NCBI GenBank assembly: GCA_900542905.1
Contig: UQPF01000016.1
Coordinates: forward strand, 1-55,836
Reading direction: 5' to 3'
Source of the DNA: an uncultured Collinsella sp.
Lineage (GTDB): Bacteria > Actinomycetota > Coriobacteriia > Coriobacteriales > Coriobacteriaceae
DNA: 55,836 bases
Shown here: positions 32,537 through 40,177 of the stretch, one piece after another
How positions within the stretch are numbered: the first letter of the stretch is position 1
Layout of the letters: every line of letters begins with the position of its first letter
Program-made: the position numbers and the translations under genes
Notes under the pieces: model-generated
Seen by the model: the letters and a program-made list of their open reading frames with translations, nothing else
Told to the model about the DNA's origin: nothing
The model's database searches: none

Positions 32537-33466
32537 CTACCTGTTTGCTTCAATGAGCTTTTCAAGCCGTAAAACACGATGGTAGAGGGCTGACTTCGAC
32601 AAGGGAGGGTCAGCCATCTCCCCCAAATCACGCAGCGACAGATCAGGATAGCGCTCGCGCAGGTCGCAAAAGACCGCCAAGGCATCCGGAAGCGCATCGC
32701 GAAGGCCACGCTGCTCGAGCTCATCGATAAGCGCAAGCTGATGTTGGGCAGCACCGGCGCTTCTGGTCTGGTTGGCGAGCTCGGCATTCACGCGACGGTT
32801 CACATCGTTCTTAACCAACTTGACCGCGCGCGCCTCCTCAATCTCGGCAACGCTGCGCTTGGCACCAATCAGCTTTAATAGATGCTCGATTTCCTCGGCG
32901 CTCTTAATGTACACGGCATATGACCCCCGCCGTGCATTAACACGAGCATGGACCCCAATCTGCTCCAACAGATCGCAAAGTCCCTTGGCATATTGCTCGC
33001 CCTGCACAGCGATCTCCAAATGAAAATCGCCGCGTGGATCGGCCACGAAGCCGCCCGCGATGAGCGCGCCGCGGATATAGGCAAGTCTACAGCAAGGACG
33101 GGCAACGATATGTCGGGGTACGCCGGCGACAAGTCCTCCCCTACGGTCGAGGATACCCAGCAGAACCAAGGCCTTATCCAGGTCTGGCTGATCAGGCAAG
33201 GTGATGAGGTAGTTTCGAACCTTATGCAAGACAGATTTGCGGACGGTGAACTCCGTTTTGAGCTTAAGGATACGATGCGTCAGCGTGATCATCGTGCGCG
33301 CGACGGCTCCCGTCTCAGTCGCAACCGTCAAACGATACCGCCCAGAGCCGGTAAGCGAGAGCGTACCACTCACACGCGTGAGGGCGGCAAGCGTCGACAA
33401 GTCGCAGTATTCACATTCGGGTTCGCAGCGCGCAAGCTCGTCGCGCACCTCAGCGGTAAACGACAT
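32537..33466 (-). CDS. whiA: Sporulation/cell-division regulator WhiA
   Basis: A 309-residue WhiA. The N-terminal region (MSFTAEVRDELAR) and LAGLIDADG-like domain (CCRLAYIRGALIAGGFVADPRGDFHLEI ... AKGLCDLLEQIGVHARVNARRGSYAVYIKSAEEI) precede the C-terminal HTH (LSLRDLGEMADPPLSKSALYHRVLRLEKL). WhiA controls division genes in actinobacteria and affects chromosome segregation in Firmicutes. It begins six bases after the rapZ stop. The usual YvcK gene between rapZ and whiA is missing here. Confidence 0.95.
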   Translation of the reverse strand: MSFTAEVRDELARCEPECEYCDLSTLAALTRVSGTLSLTGSGRYRLTVATETGAVARTMITLTHRILKLKTEFTVRKSVLHKVRNYLITLPDQPDLDKALVLLGILDRRGGLVAGVPRHIVARPCCRLAYIRGALIAGGFVADPRGDFHLEIAVQGEQYAKGLCDLLEQIGVHARVNARRGSYAVYIKSAEEIEHLLKLIGAKRSVAEIEEARAVKLVKNDVNRRVNAELANQTRSAGAAQHQLALIDELEQRGLRDALPDALAVFCDLRERYPDLSLRDLGEMADPPLSKSALYHRVLRLEKLIEANR

Positions 33467-33472
33467 GCAGGC

Positions 33473-34375
33473 CTATGCCTTCGTGTTGGCGCGCGACAGG
33501 TCGCGGTGGGAGATGCTCACATGATACTGAGCGCCTTCCAGGTAACGGGCCGTGGCCTCGGCAATGGCAACGCTGCGGTGCTGGCCGCCCGTGCAGCCGA
33601 TGGCGATAGAAAGCTGCGGCTTACCCTCCGCGATATAGCCCGGCATCACCGTATCGAGCAGCTGTGTCCAAGCCTTCCAAAACTCCTGCGTCTTGGGATG
33701 GTCCAGAACAAAATCGGAGACCTTTTTATCGAGACCGGTCATCGTGCGCATCTCGGGATCGTAGAACGGATTAGGCAGGAAGCGGACGTCGATCATAATG
33801 TCCGCCTCGACGGGCATGCCGTGCTTAAAGCCAAACGAGAACACGTGGACGTCCATGAGCTGCTGGTCGGACAGCTCGGAAAATGCCATACGTAGCTTGT
33901 TGCGCAGCGCAGAGGTGCGCAGACGGCTCGTGTCGATAATCATATCGGCTCGGTCGCGCACGCCCTGAAGCTGAAGGCGCTCGCGCTGAATGGCATCGGC
34001 CGTAGTCTCCCCCGGCTTGGCAATGGGATGACGGCGGCGATTTTCGCTGTAGCGACGGATCAGCACCTCGTCAGAGGCCTCGAGAAACACGATGTCACAG
34101 CTCATCTCGCGCTCCTCGAGTGCGGCGACCGCATCGAGCAACTCGTCAAACAGCCCCTGGCTACGCAAATCGCAGGTGACGGCGAGATGCCTGCCCACGC
34201 CCGTATTGATGCCGACGAGCTCGGCAAGCTGGGCGATGAGACGCGGAGGCAGGTTATCGATGCAAAAATAGCCCATGTCCTCGAACACGTGCATGGCCTG
34301 TGTGCGGCCCGATCCGGACATTCCGGTGATGATGACGATATCGGGGATGCGCTCCGAGCGCTCCGCCGCATCCAT
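33473..34375 (-). CDS. rapZ: RNase adapter RapZ / YvcJ-family nucleotide-binding protein
   Basis: A 300-residue protein. Walker A is GMSGSGRTQAMHVFEDMGYFCIDNLPP; further motifs are TCDLRSQGLFDEL, FLEASDEVLIRRYSENRRRHP, and the C-terminal RapZ domain FSFGFKHGMPVEADIMIDVRFLPNPFYDPEMR and GCTGGQHRSVAIAEA. E. coli RapZ steers small RNAs to RNase E in hexosamine control; in Gram-positives (YvcJ) it binds GTP and its role is less clear. Start 34375 has AAGGGAG upstream. Its neighbour nan genes also end in amino-sugar metabolism, which may be coincidence. Confidence 0.94.
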   Translation of the reverse strand: MDAAERSERIPDIVIITGMSGSGRTQAMHVFEDMGYFCIDNLPPRLIAQLAELVGINTGVGRHLAVTCDLRSQGLFDELLDAVAALEEREMSCDIVFLEASDEVLIRRYSENRRRHPIAKPGETTADAIQRERLQLQGVRDRADMIIDTSRLRTSALRNKLRMAFSELSDQQLMDVHVFSFGFKHGMPVEADIMIDVRFLPNPFYDPEMRTMTGLDKKVSDFVLDHPKTQEFWKAWTQLLDTVMPGYIAEGKPQLSIAIGCTGGQHRSVAIAEATARYLEGAQYHVSISHRDLSRANTKA

Positions 34376-34413
34376 GGCATCTCCCTTTTGCATGTGCTGC
34401 CTCCCGAAAACAA

Positions 34414-34443
34414 GCGCGGGACCCAGCAACCCGGATCCCGCGC
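34414..34443 (-). terminator. Terminator after nanE
   Basis: Stem GCGCGGGA/TCCCGCGC followed on the minus strand by TTGTTTTC, about 50 bases after the nanE stop; it separates the sialic-acid locus from rapZ. Confidence 0.8.
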
Positions 34444-34494
34444 GGTCAATTGCCTATATTGAGTATACCGCCCCGAGCGGATACGAGGTCTGTC

Positions 34495-35181
34495 TTACGC
34501 CTCAAGCGCAGCCTTGAACCAACTTGTAATACTCGTGGGGTGCGTGATGGCGGTGCCGACGACAACGGCCCAGGCGCCAGCATCGATCGCGGCGCGAGCC
34601 TCCTCGGGCGTATGCACGCGACCCTCACAAATGATGGGAAGGCCGGGGAATTCCTCAGTCGCCTGACGCAGGAGCGGCAGGTCGGGGCCATCGGCCATGG
34701 TGCAGTCGATGGCGGCGACGCCGTGAGAAAGCGTGGTGGATACCAGGTCAAAGCCCATATCAACAGCACGGCGAATATCCTCGATGGTGGCACAATCCGC
34801 CATCAGGAGCACACCCTCCTCGTGCAGCGGACGGAAGGTATCCTCGACCGTCTTGCCATCGGGGCGCGGACGATCGGTGGCGTCGATCGCCACGATATCG
34901 GCACCGGCAGCAACGCAGGCGCGAGCGTGACGCAGCGTCGGCGTGATGTAAACGCCCTCGTGCCCATCCTTCCACAAGCCGATGACGGGAACCTCACAGC
35001 GACCCTTAATGGCGGCAATGTCGGCAAGGCCCTGGCAGCGAATGGCGGCAGCGCCGCCGAGCTCGCAAGCGCGAGACATTTGAGCCATGGTCTCGGGCGT
35101 ACGAAGCGGCTCGCCCATATACGCCTGAACGCTCACGACGAGCTTGCCCTTCAGGGACTGGATCAAAGGATCGACGGTCAT
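34495..35181 (-). CDS. nanE: N-acetylmannosamine-6-phosphate 2-epimerase
   Basis: A 228-residue TIM-barrel of the NanE family, converting ManNAc-6-P to GlcNAc-6-P. Visible landmarks are LKGKLVVSVQAYMGEPL, GGAAAIRCQGLADIAAIKG, VPVIGLWKDGH (catalytic Lys region), DIVAIDATDRPRPDG, LMADCATIEDIRRAVDMGFD and ICEGRVHTPEEARAAIDAGAWAVVVGTAITHP. The ATG at 35181 follows GAAAGG. It is last in the sialic-acid gene run; a large palindrome lies between it and the kinase gene. Confidence 0.94.
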   Translation of the reverse strand: MTVDPLIQSLKGKLVVSVQAYMGEPLRTPETMAQMSRACELGGAAAIRCQGLADIAAIKGRCEVPVIGLWKDGHEGVYITPTLRHARACVAAGADIVAIDATDRPRPDGKTVEDTFRPLHEEGVLLMADCATIEDIRRAVDMGFDLVSTTLSHGVAAIDCTMADGPDLPLLRQATEEFPGLPIICEGRVHTPEEARAAIDAGAWAVVVGTAITHPTSITSWFKAALEA

Positions 35182-35206
35182 GTTCGACTCAACCTTTCTC
35201 AAAACA

Positions 35207-35304
35207 GCCTTCTGAGACACCGCACCTTGACGTTCAAACCGTCGCTCGCGTACCGAAGTACGCTTCGCTCCTCTTTCACGTCAATCTGCGGCACCTCAGA
35301 AGGC
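35207..35304. repeat. Nested palindrome between nanK and nanE
   Basis: Arms of 27 bases (35207-35233 and 35278-35304) match at 22 positions, beginning GCCTTCTGAG; the inner hairpin is GCGTAC-cgaa-GTACGC around 35248-35263. It fills most of the 140-base gap inside the nan operon. Confidence 0.85.
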
Positions 35305-35321
35305 GCACTTGGTAGTTATGT

Positions 35322-36287
35322 TTACTTCAACGACGCAAGAAGGTGTTCGGCGGCACCGATGAGCGGAGCATCGCCCTCCAGAGAACCGATGAGGATCGGC
35401 GTGTCCTGAAGCGGATCGAGCGCCTGGCTGGCATAGCCTTCGTGCACCGAATCCTTCCACGTCTGTGAACGCCAATCGGGACCTTGGTGAATCACGCCGC
35501 CCGAAAGCACGATGACCTCAGGGTCCAGGATGTTAGCGAGCGAGCCCAAGCTGGCGCCCAGCGCAAAGCCGGCGTCATGGATGACCTCGGTCGCCTTTGC
35601 GTCGCCCGCACGGCACAGGTCGTTCACATCGCGACCGACCGAAGGACGGCTGGGGTCGACGCGGCCAAAACGTTCATCGTACATTCGACCAATGGAAGTG
35701 CCCGAAGCAACCGACTCCAGATGGCCGGAACGCCCGCAGGCGCAGGGAATGCCGGCGGCAGCCGAGCACTCGATGTGGCCCATATGGCCGGCAGCACCAT
35801 GGAAGCCCTGCATCACGCGGCCGTTCTCGACGTATGCGCCGCCGATGCCCGTACCGATGCCAAGACACAAGACGGAGAACTTACCCTTGCCGACGCCCCA
35901 GTGGGCCTCGCCCAGTGCATGAGCCTGCACGTCGCCTACAACGGCAACGGGAAGACCGAGGTCCTCGCGCAGACGCGGCCCCAACTGAACGCCGGACCAG
36001 CCGGGCATGATCTCGTTGGCATACGCGATGGCGCCCGTCTTGGGATCGACGACGCCGGCGGCACCGATACCGACGCCAAGGACCTCGACATCGGGATTCG
36101 CCTCAAGAGCAGCCTTGATGGACGCCTCGATACGCTGGAAGACGGCCTCGCCGCCCTCCTGGGCCTCGGTAGGAACCTCGGCCTCAAAAACAGGATGGGG
36201 CACGCTGCCGTCAGCCGGGTACTCCATGATGGCAGTCGCGATCTTAGTTCCGCCGATATCGACAGAGCAGACGTACTTGTTCTCCAT
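35322..36287 (-). CDS. nanK: ROK-family sugar kinase, probable N-acetylmannosamine kinase
   Basis: A 321-residue ROK kinase. The phosphate loop is VDIGGTKIATAI; the sugar-binding Glu-His pair lies in GAAGHMGHIECSAAAGIPCACGRSGHLE, which also provides the ROK zinc motif CxCGxxGxLE; GIGTGIGGAYVENG is the second ATP motif. ROK enzymes phosphorylate glucose, GlcNAc or ManNAc and cannot be told apart reliably by motif. Placement between nanA and nanE favours ManNAc as substrate; glucokinase is the alternative. Confidence 0.85.
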   Translation of the reverse strand: MENKYVCSVDIGGTKIATAIMEYPADGSVPHPVFEAEVPTEAQEGGEAVFQRIEASIKAALEANPDVEVLGVGIGAAGVVDPKTGAIAYANEIMPGWSGVQLGPRLREDLGLPVAVVGDVQAHALGEAHWGVGKGKFSVLCLGIGTGIGGAYVENGRVMQGFHGAAGHMGHIECSAAAGIPCACGRSGHLESVASGTSIGRMYDERFGRVDPSRPSVGRDVNDLCRAGDAKATEVIHDAGFALGASLGSLANILDPEVIVLSGGVIHQGPDWRSQTWKDSVHEGYASQALDPLQDTPILIGSLEGDAPLIGAAEHLLASLK

Positions 36288-36386
36288 GTCGCTCTCCTTA
36301 GGAGATAAAAAACAACTACAGGAAATGAAGGCGGTGTTATCGCCGCAACTTAGTAAAGGTTTCCCAGATGCCCGAGGTTGGGGTGA

Positions 36387-36428
36387 AAGTGGTCGGGCGT
36401 TGACCTAATGGGTCACGCCCGACCACTT
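36387..36428 (-). terminator. Hairpin between nanA and nanK
   Basis: Long stem AAGTGGTCGGGCGT paired with its complement (one bulge), followed on the minus strand by TTTCACC. It is inside the presumed operon and probably tunes, rather than ends, transcription. Confidence 0.65.
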
Positions 36429-36458
36429 GAGCCCCAAGATCGGGTGCCTGGGGAAGCT

Positions 36459-37379
36459 TTACAGGAGACCGTTGTCCTGAAGGACCTTCTTAATCGCCTC
36501 GACGTTCTCGCCGGTCATAGCCTTCACCGGGCGCGGCATGGTCGGGCTGTCGAAGATGCCCATGAGGTTCATAGCGGTCTTGAAGGCGCCGACGCCACCG
36601 GCATAGCCCTGGACGCCCGAGGTGACATCCCAGATGTGCGAAATCTCATTGAGGCGATCCTGCTCGGCCTTGACGGTAGCCCAGTCACCAGCCTGAGCGG
36701 CCTTCCATTGACGCACGTAACCCTCGGGCTCAACGTTGGCGAGACCCGGGACGGAACCGTCGGCACCACCGAGGTAAGCGCCGTCGACAACAACCTCGTG
36801 ACCGGTGAGGATGCTCATCGGATGGCCGTTCTTCTCGTTCTCCTGAACGAGGTAGCGGAACGAGATGTCATCACCCGAGGAATCCTTGACGCCGGCCAGA
36901 ACGCCCTCGGCACCGAGCTTGGCAAGGAGCTTCCAGGGGAGCTTGGTGTGGACACACACGGGGATGTCGTAAGCGAAGATGGGCAGGTCGAGTTCCTCAT
37001 GCAGGATGCGGAAGTGCTCCTCGACCTCGGTCATGCCCTGCAGGGCATAGAACGGGCAGGTGGCGACGAGGGCATCGGCGCCCAGCTCCTGGGCGACCTT
37101 ACCGTGCTCGATCATGCGCTCGGTCTCGGTGTCGATGATGCCGACCAGAACGGGAACGCGGTGGTCGACGATACGAACGGCCTCGGCGATAATCTGGCGA
37201 CGGCGCTCGTCGGTGGAGAAGACGACCTCGCCCGAGGATCCCAAGAAGAACAGGCCATCGACGCCGGCATCGATCATGCGGTTGATGCTGCGCTCAAAGG
37301 AGGCAACGTCGAGCTGGTGATCTTCGGTATCGGGAACAACGACGGGAGGGATAACGCCGGTGAATTTCTGAGTTGCCAC
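36459..37379 (-). CDS. nanA: N-acetylneuraminate lyase / dihydrodipicolinate synthase family aldolase
   Basis: A 306-residue class I aldolase. KFTGVIPPVVVPDTEDHQLD, GVDGLFFLGSSGEVVFST (the GTxGE-like pyruvate carboxylate site), PIFAYDIPVCVHTKLP with the catalytic Tyr, and LAGVKDSSGD with the Schiff-base Lys are all visible. The family splits sialic acid or 2-keto-3-deoxy acids, or makes dihydrodipicolinate; the nanK, nanE and transporter neighbours point to sialic acid. A GTG at 37379 with AAGGAG upstream is the start; a frame to 37463 overlaps the esterase-like gene. Confidence 0.83.
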   Translation of the reverse strand: MATQKFTGVIPPVVVPDTEDHQLDVASFERSINRMIDAGVDGLFFLGSSGEVVFSTDERRRQIIAEAVRIVDHRVPVLVGIIDTETERMIEHGKVAQELGADALVATCPFYALQGMTEVEEHFRILHEELDLPIFAYDIPVCVHTKLPWKLLAKLGAEGVLAGVKDSSGDDISFRYLVQENEKNGHPMSILTGHEVVVDGAYLGGADGSVPGLANVEPEGYVRQWKAAQAGDWATVKAEQDRLNEISHIWDVTSGVQGYAGGVGAFKTAMNLMGIFDSPTMPRPVKAMTGENVEAIKKVLQDNGLL

Positions 37380-37447
37380 AAGAATCTCCTTAGTTGTCTG
37401 GCGGGCGGCCCTATGCCGCCCACTCTTGTTGGCAGTGTCCAGGCCGT

Positions 37448-38299
37448 CTAGGCCAAAGAACACGAGTAGAACGTTTGGTTAAAAAAGTCGACGACTTCGT
37501 TTTCGAACGCATTGATGCGCTCGTGAGCGTATTTGGCATAGATGATATGCTTCCGGTCACACTCAAGACCGTTGAATACGGCAAACTGACCCTTGGGGTC
37601 GCTCACGGTATCCATAAGCGATGTGCCCATGAGCACCGATCCGCGCACCTGAGACGACAACGCCTCGAGGCCGCCGGGAAGTGGATTGGCAACCGCCGTG
37701 CAGGCGAGGCCCCGCTCGTCCAGAGCAGAAACCGCCAGCGCGACACCGCCGCCAAGGCCCTCGCCCCATGCAAAGATGCGGTCAGGGTCCATGCCATCAA
37801 GATTGCGCGCGACCTTCGCCAACGCACAACCCCAACGGACGCGCTCGACAAACGCAGGCGAGGTAATCCCCTGCTGCAGGTCGTCCGCACCAGCAACATC
37901 GTCATCCAGCGCGAGGACGGCATACCCCATGGCGGCAAATCTCGTCATGTGATGCCAGCCGCGCACAGGCCGATCGATGTCGTGGAACATCAGGCACAAC
38001 GGCACGCGCTCAGATACTCGGGCACGACCGACAGGCTCGATCAAACGAGCGTGAATCGCATCGTCACCGAGCTCAAAGGAAACCTCCGAGTAACGGGCGC
38101 AGGGGTTAACAAAGTCAATCGCCGTAATGGCCAGGCCTTGAATCTCAAGATTCGAAGCACATGTCTCTAAATCAGAAACATCTGCTTGGACATCACCGCG
38201 CCAGTCCCGATATTCTGCGAGCCTTGACGAAACCGTTCCAGGAATTCCCACGAGCCCGGGGACAATCAGCTCGTCAACATTGCTCTCGCACTTAGACAT
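37448..38299 (-). CDS. Acetyl-esterase-family protein with Ser-to-Glu change at the nucleophile
   Basis: A 283-residue alpha/beta-hydrolase related to the acetyl xylan esterase (AXE1) family and to the gene just upstream. Where the relative has NGASQGGG, this protein reads AWGEGLGGG, so the nucleophile Ser is Glu180. The other triad positions seem kept: Asp230 (GTSLMDTVSDP) and His259 (AKYAHERI). It is shorter at the N-terminus than its neighbour. It may be a non-catalytic partner or may use another chemistry. Its ATG overlaps the end of the neighbouring esterase gene by eight bases, with GGAGGGGAGG upstream, so the pair is translationally coupled. Confidence 0.75.
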   Translation of the reverse strand: MSKCESNVDELIVPGLVGIPGTVSSRLAEYRDWRGDVQADVSDLETCASNLEIQGLAITAIDFVNPCARYSEVSFELGDDAIHARLIEPVGRARVSERVPLCLMFHDIDRPVRGWHHMTRFAAMGYAVLALDDDVAGADDLQQGITSPAFVERVRWGCALAKVARNLDGMDPDRIFAWGEGLGGGVALAVSALDERGLACTAVANPLPGGLEALSSQVRGSVLMGTSLMDTVSDPKGQFAVFNGLECDRKHIIYAKYAHERINAFENEVVDFFNQTFYSCSLA

Positions 38300-39269
38300 G
38301 AGCCTCCCCTCCCTTGCAGAAAAACGGAATGATCAAATCGTCAAAATCCTGAATCTCCTCGTGGCCAAAGCCATCAAAGAACTCATGACGCTTTTCGCAG
38401 ATCAGGTTGTTATAGACCGCAAACTGCGTCGCTGGCGGACAGACGATATCGGCTGTGCCGGTGCCAAACAGCACGGGGCATTTGACCATAGGGGCAAAGT
38501 TCTTGGAATCGAAGTACGCCAGCTTGGCATAGGCTTCGTCAATACGAGTCGAGTCCTCGTCAAACCAGCGAGACCAATAGCGCAAGCCCTCGTAGGCAAT
38601 GTCGTCGGCATCCAAATCCCAGACCAAGCGGAAATCTGACAGGAAGGGATAGAGGATGGCGGCACGATTGATAAGCTCGCTGTTAAGCGCACAGGTCGCA
38701 ATGCCCAAACCGCCGCCCTGCGACGCGCCGTTCACAAACACACGGGTAAGATCGATGCCCTCGAGCTCGCGAACAATACGGCACAGGATGCGAATATCTT
38801 GGTGCAAGCGGACATAGTAGAGGTTGGCCGGGTCGCCGTCGATACCGGCGACGATATGACCGGCAACCGTTGTGCCCTCAAATCCACCAATGTCCTCGGA
38901 GGGACCTCCTTGGCCGGGGCAGTCGAGGGCGATGAGTGCCATGCCCATGCCCGCAAACGACGCCTGCTCAAACCAGCTGCGGCTTGCACCCGGATACCCA
39001 TGGAACTGAAGCACCAATGGCACGGGCTCGTCCGAGACAGGTTTAAGGTACTTGGCATGCAGGCGAGCGCCACACATGCCGGTATACCAGAGGTCGAAAA
39101 GCTGGCAGGTCGCGGCATCGGCGACCGATGCCGTCTCGATCGCATAGTCAAGCCCGACGGCGTCGGCCTCGGCCATGCGATCCTTCCAAAAGAGATCGAA
39201 ATCTGATGGACGGGGCATAGCGCCTCGATATTCACCAAATTGCTGTTGTAGCTCCTGAGCACTTGGCAT
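38292..39269 (-). CDS. Acetyl-esterase family (AXE1/cephalosporin-C deacetylase-like) hydrolase
   Basis: A 325-residue cytoplasmic alpha/beta-hydrolase. The oxyanion region LVLQFHGYPGASRSWF, nucleophile elbow NGASQGGG (Ser183), Asp274 in FGTGTADIVCPP and His303 in GFGHEEI form a complete triad. Members deacetylate xylo-oligosaccharides, cephalosporin C and other sugars. Being inside a sialic-acid locus, it may remove O-acetyl groups from imported sialic acids, as NanS does elsewhere; this is inference. ATG 39269 is used; a TTG at 39284 is possible. It precedes its apparently inactive paralogue. Confidence 0.82.
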   Translation of the reverse strand: MPSAQELQQQFGEYRGAMPRPSDFDLFWKDRMAEADAVGLDYAIETASVADAATCQLFDLWYTGMCGARLHAKYLKPVSDEPVPLVLQFHGYPGASRSWFEQASFAGMGMALIALDCPGQGGPSEDIGGFEGTTVAGHIVAGIDGDPANLYYVRLHQDIRILCRIVRELEGIDLTRVFVNGASQGGGLGIATCALNSELINRAAILYPFLSDFRLVWDLDADDIAYEGLRYWSRWFDEDSTRIDEAYAKLAYFDSKNFAPMVKCPVLFGTGTADIVCPPATQFAVYNNLICEKRHEFFDGFGHEEIQDFDDLIIPFFCKGGEAHV

Positions 39270-39305
39270 GGCCCGTGAACCCAACCTTTCGAAATCGCAA
39301 CGGAG

Positions 39306-39333
39306 GTGCGCCCGGCAAGGGAACCGGGCGCAC
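39306..39333 (-). terminator. Hairpin after satD
   Basis: Perfect 10-bp stem GTGCGCCCGG with complement and an eight-base loop, 17 bases after the satD stop; no T tract. It separates transport from catabolic genes. Confidence 0.6.
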
Positions 39334-39349
39334 GGGAGGGAAAGCGAGG

Positions 39350-40177
39350 CTACTCGCCGAGCTTGGGATGCAGCAGCGACGGCGCAGCGCCGAGCAGCAT
39401 CTTGGTGTAGGGGTCCTGGGGGTGCTGGAAGACCTGCTTGGCCTCGCCCTGCTCGACGATCCTGCCGCCATTCATAACGATGATGTCGTCAGAGATATAG
39501 CGGACCGTCTGGATGTCATGGCTGATGAACACCATGGCCAGGCCGAGCTCCTTCTTAAGGTCGGTCAGCAGGTTCAGAATCTGTGCGCGGACCGAAACGT
39601 CCAGAGCCGAGGTGGGCTCGTCGGCGATGATAGCGTCGGGGTTCAGCGACAGGGCACGGGCAATTGCCACGCGCTGGCGCTGACCGCCCGAAAGCTGGCC
39701 GGGAAGAACCTCGGCGGCAGAGCTGGGCAGACCGGTGAGCTCCAAGAGTTCCTTGACGCGCTTCTCCTGCTCGGCCTCGGTACCCAAGTTGTGGACGCGC
39801 ATGGGGTCGAGCAGCTGCTCGCGAACGACCATGCGGGGGTTGAGCGCCGTGGCCGGGTTCTGGAACACGACCGAGATGACGCGACCCATGTGGCGACGGT
39901 CCTCGGCGGTACGTTTGGTAACGTCCTTGCCCTTAAAGTAGACCTTGCCGCTCGTGGGGGCCTGCAGGCCGCACATGACGTTGGCGGTGGTGGACTTACC
40001 GCAACCGGACTCGCCGACGATGCCGATCGTCTGACCGGGCATGAGCTTAATCGTTACACCCTGGACGGCGTGAACCAGGTTGGGGTGCAGAATCGAGCCG
40101 GTACGGGTCCTAAAGGTGACGTGGACGTCATCAAGGAAGATGATCGGCTCGACGCCGTTGACTGCGGTCTCGCTCAT
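39350..40177 (-). CDS. satD: Peptide/sialic-acid type ABC transporter, ATPase (OppF-like)
   Basis: A 275-residue ATPase: Walker A GESGCGKST, Q loop FQNPATALNPRMVV, signature LSGGQRQRVAIARA, Walker B IIADEPTSALD and switch FISHDIQTV. It ends soon after the ABC fold (LLGAAPSLLHPKLGE) and lacks the C-terminal oligo_HPY cysteine region seen in OppF. Its start directly abuts the satC stop with GGAGGTG upstream. By comparison with the Haemophilus ducreyi SatABCD sialic-acid importer, this would be SatD; the substrate is inferred from the nan genes downstream. Confidence 0.82.
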   Translation of the reverse strand: MSETAVNGVEPIIFLDDVHVTFRTRTGSILHPNLVHAVQGVTIKLMPGQTIGIVGESGCGKSTTANVMCGLQAPTSGKVYFKGKDVTKRTAEDRRHMGRVISVVFQNPATALNPRMVVREQLLDPMRVHNLGTEAEQEKRVKELLELTGLPSSAAEVLPGQLSGGQRQRVAIARALSLNPDAIIADEPTSALDVSVRAQILNLLTDLKKELGLAMVFISHDIQTVRYISDDIIVMNGGRIVEQGEAKQVFQHPQDPYTKMLLGAAPSLLHPKLGE

